DNA of 5,759 bases from CAZUZD01 sp964624465 (GTDB lineage: Bacteria; Planctomycetota; Planctomycetia; Isosphaerales; Isosphaeraceae): the NCBI GenBank assembly GCA_964624465.1, contig CAZUZD010000369.1, positions 1-5,759 on the forward strand. The letters are read 5' to 3'. The position numbers and the translations under genes are program-made. Below, piece after piece: positions 5,223-5,759 of this stretch (the stretch's first letter is position 1; each line of letters starts with the position of its first letter). Under the pieces are notes generated by a model. The model was not told where the DNA came from. It did no database searches and saw only the letters and a program-made list of their open reading frames with translations.

Positions 5223-5759
5223 ATGGCAGACAGCAACCCCGGGCACCAGCCCGAGCGACCGGGCCGGCACGACGTGCGGCAGGCCCTCTACAACGACCGT
5301 CGAAGCGGTCCGGCGTTCGAGATCCAGGTGCCGCTGGAGCGGATCGCGACCGTGCACGGCTTCGTGGTCGACCTCGACCCCGACCTGCTCGAGCCCGGCA
5401 ACCCGATCGCCCCGCCGGCCGCGGACCCCGAGGTCTTCCTCGCGGGCATCCGGCCGATGCTGGACCGGCACCCGGTCCTGCGCCACAGCACGATCCGCGC
5501 CACCGGCCGCGGCCTGCACCTCTTGGTGAACCTCTCCCAGCCGGTCGAGCTCACCTCCGACGGCGACCAGCGCCACTGGGACGAGTTGGCCCGGCTCGTC
5601 CAGGGCTCGATCCCCTCCGACCCGGCCGCCGCCGGGCTGAAGGTGCTGACCCGCCCGGCCGGCGCCATCAACTCGAAGAATGGCCTCGCGGTCCGGGACC
5701 TGGCCGAAGGCACGCCGATCGACCCGGCCGTCGTCGTGGAGTTCGCCGCGGCCGTCCAG
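5223..5759 (+). CDS. Archaeo-eukaryotic primase/polymerase-like protein, partial (C-terminus beyond window)
   Basis: The frame starts at ATG 5223 after GAGAGAGGA (11 bases upstream) and is open to the window end, 179 codons. Three spaced motifs match the primase-polymerase (AEP) fold: GFVVDLDPD (residues about 48-56), the hydrophobic-DxD metal site; ATGRGLHLLV (about 99-108), the motif with a histidine that binds the incoming nucleotide; and SDPAAAGLKVLTRPAGAINS (about 137-156), resembling the family's D-x-x-x-x-x-L-x-R-V-x-R-x-P-G-T-x-N-x-K segment with a third acidic residue. Enzymes of this class make primers or copy DNA in plasmids, phages and integrative elements, often fused to a helicase that here would lie outside the window. 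The first 35 residues are polar and proline-rich, probably flexible. Because the protein is cut off, a C-terminal helicase cannot be checked. The AEP call rests on motif spacing only; an unrelated protein with these motifs is less likely. Confidence 0.68.
   Translation, partial: MADSNPGHQPERPGRHDVRQALYNDRRSGPAFEIQVPLERIATVHGFVVDLDPDLLEPGNPIAPPAADPEVFLAGIRPMLDRHPVLRHSTIRATGRGLHLLVNLSQPVELTSDGDQRHWDELARLVQGSIPSDPAAAGLKVLTRPAGAINSKNGLAVRDLAEGTPIDPAVVVEFAAAVQ

Noticed and set aside
4425..5576. Minus-strand open frame of 383 codons across the unknown protein and primase-like genes
   Set aside because: It is a mirror frame caused by GC-rich third positions of the plus-strand genes; its product is a low-complexity Arg/Gly/Val-rich string with no family motifs, and it crosses both intergenic stem-loops.
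1..5759. CRISPR arrays, tRNA or rRNA genes, tandem repeats
   Set aside because: No regularly spaced repeats and no tRNA-like cloverleaf or rRNA sequence was seen on either strand by eye.

Overview
The window is GC-rich and looks like accessory DNA from a planctomycete, most likely near the Isosphaeraceae/Gemmataceae. This rests on three recognised families: a serine/threonine kinase joined to WD40 repeats whose N-terminus begins MTADRDLLFGLIALQNG, a DUF1580 protein (a family known almost only from planctomycetes), and an IS66 transposase of the planctomycete type. These are recognitions from memory of family motifs; no search was run.

The left part (about 1-3600) lies entirely on the minus strand and is a graveyard of broken genes. 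From left to right it holds: (i) a serine site-specific recombinase whose N-terminal part, with the catalytic serine, is missing (1-421); (ii) a kinase-WD40 gene (414-2784) with key kinase residues lost, one frameshift near 1473, three in-frame stops, and a C-terminus cut off where it meets the recombinase remnant; (iii) about 225 bases of unassigned sequence with a membrane-helix reading frame (2785-3010); (iv) an IS66-type transposase remnant (3011-3594) with two in-frame TGA codons and a frameshift. The long plus-strand frames over this part are shadows.

A lower-GC gap with no gene (about 3600-3930) separates the graveyard from the right part, which lies on the plus strand and looks intact. 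It holds a DUF1580 small protein (3931-4377), an unrecognised 164-residue largely helical acidic protein (4554-5048), and the start of a protein with the motif pattern of an archaeo-eukaryotic primase/polymerase (5223 to the window end). The two intergenic gaps are about 175 bases each, and each carries a near-perfect GC-rich stem-loop.

The likely reading is that the right part is the beginning of an integrative element: a small DNA-binding or regulatory protein, an unknown accessory protein, then a replication primase. It would sit beside older, decaying mobile and signalling genes. The grouping of the three plus-strand genes is the most interesting thing here, but its function is inference from gene order and one family recognition; the rest of the element lies outside the window.
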